Shown here: positions 58,520 to 64,000 of the stretch, one piece after another | Layout: every line of letters begins with the position of its first letter | Position numbering within the stretch: the stretch's first letter is position 1 | NCBI GenBank assembly: GCA_038049695.1 | Contig: CP142452.1 | Span: 50,860,501-50,924,500, forward strand | Direction of reading: 5' to 3' | Origin: Cinnamomum chago | Lineage: Eukaryota > Streptophyta > Magnoliopsida > Laurales > Lauraceae | Length of the DNA stretch: 64,000 nt | Translations under genes and position numbers: made by a program | Notes under the pieces: model-generated | The model's input: only the letters and a program-made list of their open reading frames with translations | Told to the model about the DNA's origin: nothing | Database searches by the model: none

Positions 58520-60405
58520 TGTTAGGTATTTTGTTTTTGCAATTTGGTGGATGCATTTGCATATTGGCATCATTTGAATTCACACACATGCATTGATTTA
58601 AAATATCTTGAAATCTAGTTTTATACATGCATTAGTTTTTAGTTTTGGAAAAGTTTTTGGTTTATGCATGTTTTGGTTCGAATCTTGGATGCATTGGTTT
58701 TAGAACCCAAACTCTTTTTGAAAACCTATTTCCTTGTGCTCTACATTTGGAAAATCATGTTAGGTATTTAGGTTTGAGGTTTGCATACTTTCAGCACCCT
58801 TTAGAATCAGTTTTGTATGCAATTTCATTTGAAAAGAGTTTTTCTCAAATCAAGCTAGCCTATGGTTTAAAGTTTTGAATCTTTTTAGGCTTTGTGTGTT
58901 TCATGTTTTTAAATGTTTTAAAACATGTTTTTAAGCTTGGTTTAGTGACCCACAAAATTCCACAAAGAAAACCTTCATCTTGCTAAAATTGGAATTTTTG
59001 GGTTCCCGGCAGTGTCGCCGGTCGACCGGCGCAGAGGTCCCGGTCGACCGGGAACACTGCAGCAGGAATTTTCCTGGCGCCCCAACGGTCAGAATTATGA
59101 CCGTTGTGCTTGGCCGGTTAACCGGCCTGTCATGGCCGGTCAACCGGCCAAACTAGCCGTTGGGCAGTTTTTGGTATTTAAATGAGCTCTATCCTTTGTC
59201 TTTGGTTGGAGATTTTGAAACCCTCTTTGAGGAGCTTTGAGAGAAGACAAAGGGGATGATCTAAGAGACATCAAAGGGTCATTAAGTGAAGCTTAAGCTT
59301 GGATCAACTAAGTTAAATCTCCAAGTAAGTTTTACTTTTATTAATCATTTGTTATGTGCTTTATTTGAATCTTTGGAAAATGATTTCAAGCATGATAACA
59401 ATGATGTGTTGAATCCTTTCTTCCCTCCATCTTTGATATTCAAGATTGGATTCATCACTTTGATTTCAACCCAAGTTTTGTTTTAAACTTTCTTAATCAT
59501 GCTTAGCTATAAATCTTTGATTTCTTTCATTGCATGATTTTTTGTCTTGGTTGAAACTTGCTTGTTGTTTTCATTCTTTTTAACATTAGTAAAATCTATT
59601 GGTTTTGAAAACAACATGCACATGCATCACATGTTCTAAATTAGTCATTTTCATACAACTTGTTAGTCCTTGATTTTCATGTCATAAACAAGTTGAATTT
59701 CATACATGTGATTTGCATAAGACTTCAATCAAATCTTTTATGAGCTTTAAACTTTGAAATGCCTTGAGCATACATTTGAATAAGCCTTATTTTTAAACTT
59801 GATTGAAGTCATCACACACACACATCATGAGCATACACTTTTGCATACATAGAGTGTTTGTGTGAGTTAGTTTTAATTTTCATATCCGCCTATTTAGAGG
59901 CAAATTAAATTGAGCTTAAATTGTATCTCTTGGAGTGTTCTTTTGTGAAGACACTTTCTTTGAGAAATCTTGATTTGTAAAGGTTATTGCTTAGCCTTGA
60001 AAAGCACATTGTAAGGTTGTTGTTTAGCCTTTGAAAAGCAACATTGTAAAGGTTATTGCTTAGCCTTGAAAAGCACATTGTAAGGTTGTTGTTTAGCCTT
60101 TGAAAAGCAACATTGTATAGGTTATTGCTTAGCCTTTGAAAAAGCATAAATAGTGGAAATCCGGTGGGGTGTTGGATTCACAAGCCGGTAGTGGATGTAG
60201 GCACGTTGGCCGAACCACTATAAATATTGTGTAGTGGTGATTGCTATGTGGTGATTGATTTTGTTTAGCTTCCGCATATTGTTTGATTATTCATCACATG
60301 TGACTAGTTTATGCTAAGAATTTAAAATTGGTTTAAATTGGTCATAGTTGTAGCACACCCTATTCACCCCCCCCCCTCTAGGGTTAGGATCCTCGTGGAC
60401 TTTCA
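58520..60405 (+). repeat. 3' LTR of gag-only element (1886 bp)
   Basis: Copy of 52507-54396 at a constant offset of 6013 until the poly-C run, where it has C10 (60367-60376) instead of C14; this accounts for the whole 4-bp length difference. Confidence 0.96.
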
Positions 60406-60830
60406 ATATTATGTTGTTACTTGTGTTTTAAACCATAGGGAAACCCCCTTTTGTTTCTGTCGCGACCCCGGAACGGATTCCGGCCCCGCGACGCAGTAGA
60501 TGATACTTTCCCACAGGTTCCCGCGGTGAGGATTCCCAAGGACAAGCGGAATCTGACTCACACGTACAAGCTTTGCGGAAGCGTGTAGCAAAACACAACA
60601 AGATGAGCACCAATAAAATATTTAAGTGCCCTGACAATAATACAAGGCATATGTATCAAAGAAAGAAGCTAACAAGGCATTCCCATTAGAATTCAAGTTA
60701 TGAGACTAACACAAAAGTAAGTTAAGTTACAATTCCAAGAGAGGCCAACAGAGGCCAATACATTTCCCCAAAATAAACAAAAGAAACCCCAAGATAAAAA
60801 GGTGACGAAACTCGAGAACCCGCCCGACGT

Positions 60831-60962
60831 CTAAATGACATCGTCGGGCCGCCACTCTCTCACAGGGGTTGGCTCACAAGCCTCCTCCTGACGCTCCTCC
60901 TCAAAGGCAACGTCTCCTGTACCTGGGCACCAACAACAAGGGTCAAACACGACGGTTTGGCA
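60831..60962 (-). other. LTR-encoded acidic reading frame, 43 codons plus stop
   Basis: Begins CQTVVFDPCCWC, has a glutamate-rich centre and ends VREWRPDDVI. Gapless alignment with the frame at 13854-13985; residues CQTVV, DP, W, EEE, EWR and DDV are shared. Function unknown. Confidence 0.5.
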
Positions 60963-61784
60963 GGTAATCAATTTAGGTACAAGCATGAACGATAATGTCT
61001 AAGAAAACATATGAGCAATACTTGATTTGAAATACTATAATGACTGAGATACTAAAACAAACTAGCATGAATACATATTATATCATGAATAGTTATCATC
61101 CACAAAGAGCCCATCCTTTCTCCATCATTTATATAATGAAAAGAGCAAGCACGCACGACAAGCACGATATACATAATATAAGCACGACACGATTTCCCAC
61201 AAAGACGGGAATTCTGGCCGCGGAACCGGACACGCACGATGTGTAATAAATACACGACCAGTCTGCAGACAGTCCACATGTTTAAAGACCCCCAGACAGT
61301 GGATCAAACCGAAAGGGCAGTCTAAGCTCAGTGGTGTTTACTTAATTCATGAATGCACAAAACACGCGAAGCACTATCAAAACTTGTCGAGATAAAAGGG
61401 GGAAATCACTTATCAAAACACGATGAACACGACTAGCAAGGGCATAATTAATATGCGTAACACGCTTAGGAAGTGATCCCCTTTTTTCTTGAAACACATC
61501 TTCAAAACTAGCTTGTACTAAATTTCAAAACGAGTACACGATGCTCTTCATTATATCGAAACCAAAGCACGAATGCAAGGCCTATCAAGTTCATGCAAGG
61601 ACCCTTGGTTGATCGTTATGCAGCTGAAGCCCAGATGTTAGAATTAAAACAGCATTGGTGTCCCCGAAGTTCAAGGACATCTCGAGTTTCGAGTGCACAA
61701 TATCAGGCTAAAGGCCCCTAAACATGTTCTAGTTTTCATTCTTACAAAAACTCTTCAAAACAAGCAAATGTGTCAATTTTGGTC

Positions 61785-62095
61785 ACCTTGCGGTCAGCTG
61801 TCGGCTAGCCGAAATAGGGACTGGCGGCTAGCCGCAAGGTGACCGCCAGGGTGACCGTTGGAAACCCAGGTCTGAAACAGCTCTCTGGAAAAGGAACCGA
61901 AATGCCCGCGGTTGGCTTACGGTTAGCCGCAAGGGAGGCTGGCGGTTAACCGTGAGCTGACCGCAGGGCTGACCGCCGAACCCTGATGCAAAAGCCAGCT
62001 ACTGGAAAAGTAACCGCCGAGTTCGGTTAGCATGCGGTTAGCCGAAGTGAAGACTGGTGGCTAGCCGCAAGCTGACCGCAAATGCACGGGACACG
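61785..62095. repeat. Palindrome island in third-family solo LTR
   Basis: Three diverged units with palindromes such as CGGCTAGCCG, GCGGCTAGCCGC and GCGGTTAACCG, interleaved with GCTGACCGC and separated by CTGGAAAAG-type spacers. Same design as 14900-15222, but with different sequence between the cores. Confidence 0.85.
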
Positions 62096-63228
62096 CGGTT
62101 CAGTGCAGGTTTTTCACATCTTTCTTCTACCCTTCTTCTTATTCTCATTCCACCTGCATTCCCTTGAGCCTACATGCTCTCCAAGGGTAAAACACACATA
62201 TTTTTCAATCTTAAACATTCAATCCAAAGAAAACATAATCATGAAACTTGTAAACATATTTGTATGCGAAAATTCCAAAACAACAATGTAGTTTAAAATA
62301 CACATTCACAATGGTCCTATAGAGATTACTTTCCTTGCCCAAATGCTAATAATCCTCTCCAAGCACTTCACTCAAAAGCTAAGCCAACACTACAAGAAAA
62401 CCCAAGAGAAAACCATACCAAACCTAACACAATGAAAGCAAAGAACCCATTTTCATAACAAGGGGTTTTCAATTGAAAAACAAGATCTTAAGGGACCAAA
62501 ATAACTCCATGAAAATTATGAGTGAAAGCTCTTACCTAGAGAAGGTCAAACAAGAAGAGATGAAGAAGATTGAAGGCTTGTCTCACAAGAGGTTCCAAGA
62601 AGTTTATACTAATAGAGAGCTTGCAAGGAGATGAAGAAGATGATAAGCTTGGAATTCTATTTGGAGCTCTCTAGCCAAAGCATGCAACATGAAGAAGATT
62701 GAAGAGAAGAAGAGCTTTCCTTGCCCTAGGTCAAGAAAGTTGCAGAGATTGGGGGAAATGAATGAAAGGAGAGGGAGATGGGGTTTAAGTGAGGAAAATG
62801 GGTCCCAACTAGCTGAACTTGAAGTGTTCAAAACACGATCTTGGGAGCCTCGAATGACTTCGACGAAGAAGGATAAAACGATCGTCGAAAAATCTAGTTT
62901 CCAAAAAGTATATTTTTGACATGGTTTTGAGATCTCGAAAATTGTGTCCAGATTTGTGCAAGAAAGACAATTTTACCCTCTTTGGGCCAAAACATAGGTT
63001 TTTGGGCTTCAACCATGAATGTGCTTAAAACGAAAGTTGCAACACGTCGAAACATCATTCAAATGAAATCAAAATCACAATCACACAGAAACCAATACGA
63101 TCTCCCAAAGCTATGTCCAAGACTAAAACTAATTACTTCTAACCCAACAACGACTAAACTCACTTAGGACTAAACACATACTAATCGTACACTAATCGTA
63201 AAGGTCTGGGTCGGGGTCTAACAGTTTC

Positions 63229-64000
63229 CTCGGGATTTGAGACATTTCGCTTCATTTTTTGCTTGTGTAGATGAGTTTGAGTGCCACATGGAAAGTAGAA
63301 CCCTTTTTAAAGGTACTGCATAAGAGACTTCCTTTATGCACATGTGTTTGACTCCAAGGTGAGGACTATGATGGAGAACACACTCTGTGCATGGGCTTCC
63401 ATCCTAAGATAAACACATTTCTATTGATGCAACCCGGCCAAAAGACATACATTATGATGTTTGTAAATCTTCCTTGAGAATTCTACATATGATCAAGTTA
63501 TATAGTAGGTAGGAAAAACATTCTCTCACATAACTCATACAATTATGAGAAGTATATCAATACAAGACACATGGCATGTTATATAGTAGGTAGGAAAAAC
63601 ATGTACAACATGGCATGTTGTACAAGACACATGGCATGTTGTACAAGACACATGGCATGTTGTACAAGACACATGGCATAACTTTCCATGCTTTCCATGA
63701 CTCTTTAGTAGAATCATAATGAATCTTCATCTGTCTTTTATCATAATGTAACCTAGTATTTTCTGTGAACCCCTTGATTATTGGATCCCACCCAGCTCGA
63801 TTAAAGCAATGAGTGGGTCAATTTCCCTTTTGAGCTTGCTCCACACATAATTCCACAAAGACTTGATGATGTTGTGAATTCCAATAGGCCTTTAGCCTTT
63901 GACCAACACAGTTAGGTGCTGACATCAGAACCTAAGATTGTAGCCATGCATATCTACCAAACTTAAATGAACTTTTAACAAACATATGTTGTACTTAAGA
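63229..64000. other. Unassigned DNA at right edge
   Basis: No gene or transposon terminus seen. The block 63259-63318 repeats 52411-52470 with a few changes, so this DNA is probably continuous with the flank at 52411-52506 and 60411-60457 before the later insertions. Confidence 0.5.
63505..63682. repeat. Short tandem repeats at right edge
   Basis: Units of 21 bp, TTGTACAAGACACATGGCATG, are repeated three to four times at 63618-63682, and a longer block with TATAGTAGGTAGGAAAAACAT appears at 63500 and 63580. Confidence 0.85.

Larger units (their letters stand above)
52502..60410 (+). mobile_element. Non-autonomous gag-only LTR retrotransposon, SIRE/Maximus-like (Ty1-copia)
   Basis: Element 52507-60405: LTRs 52507-54396 and 58520-60405, PBS at 54399, gag-like ORF 54490-56058, about 2.4 kb of non-coding DNA, polypurine tract 58508-58519. 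Target duplication ATATT at 52502-52506 and 60406-60410. There is no protease, integrase or reverse transcriptase. The LTRs show no difference in the stretches compared, with a constant offset of 6013 up to a poly-C tract (C14 against C10). The insertion must be very young. SIRE-like assignment rests on the gag architecture (long coiled coil, one CCHC knuckle, WIPK near the C-terminus), the GGGGGAGATTG junction and the LTR block GTAGGCACGTTGGCCGAACC before CTATAAATA. Confidence 0.93.
60453..63228 (-). mobile_element. Solo LTR of a third gypsy-like family, minus strand
   Basis: The LTR spans 60458-63223 (2766 bp): TGTCGCGACCCCGG...GGTCTAACA on the plus strand, flanked by GTTTC (60453-60457, 63224-63228). 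Its start resembles the LTR fragment at 45307. It contains the 43-codon acidic frame (60831-60962) and a palindrome island (61785-62095). It lacks the promoter repeat block of the gypsy 1/2 group. Confidence 0.95.

Noticed and set aside
63505-63682. CRISPR-like array appearance of the short tandem repeats
   Set aside because: Units are directly adjacent without unique spacers, and the DNA is plant nuclear; a minisatellite explains it.
1-64000. tRNA or rRNA genes
   Set aside because: The only tRNA-like strings are primer binding sites (TGGTATCAGAGC) beside LTRs; no cloverleaf or rRNA segment was recognised.

Overview
This 64 kb window is plant nuclear DNA, almost certainly from an angiosperm. 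It is built nearly entirely of nested transposable elements: Ty1-copia and Ty3-gypsy (chromodomain, Tekay/Del-like) retrotransposons primed by initiator tRNA-Met, solo LTRs, and two En/Spm (CACTA) DNA transposons. The only host-gene sequence I recognise is a broken fragment of the spindle-checkpoint kinase MPS1. The species cannot be told from the sequence.

Layout. 1-6353: a minus-strand Ty1-copia element running off the left edge, with its 5' LTR at 4594-6353. 6354-10292: host-like DNA with two exons of an MPS1 pseudogene on the minus strand. 10298-24431: Ty3-gypsy element 1, bounded by a GTTGC target duplication; a solo LTR (13441-16576, duplication TTATG) sits between its PBS and its gag. 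24437-45306: a plus-strand CACTA element, whose first transposase exon is split by gypsy element 2 (24851-40376, duplication GTTTG). Gypsy 2 is itself split inside its integrase by a 4.3 kb solo LTR (31963-36293, duplication GCGAG). 45307-45445: the first 139 bp of another LTR, cut by a second CACTA element in opposite orientation (45446 rightwards; right end not found). 52507-60405: a very young gag-only SIRE/Maximus-like retrotransposon (duplication ATATT) whose two LTRs appear to differ only in a poly-C run. 60458-63223: a minus-strand solo LTR (duplication GTTTC). 63229-64000: unassigned DNA with a short tandem repeat.

Each LTR insertion complete within the window has matching 5-bp duplications, so the nesting order is well supported. 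Both gypsy polyproteins and both CACTA transposase genes carry stops or frameshifts, so the elements are relics; the gag-only element looks fresh but would need enzymes in trans.

Most interesting signals, not explained by standard annotation: (i) GC-rich palindrome islands, different in sequence but alike in design, in nearly every LTR element across both superfamilies; (ii) a small acidic reading frame inside the gypsy LTRs, 43 codons long and gapless between two diverged families; (iii) a hairpin just downstream of the LTR TATA box with a G-C / G-T / A-T series at one base pair; (iv) a gag-only element with amplified polypurine tracts and a recurring TAGTTATAT-like motif where pol should be.
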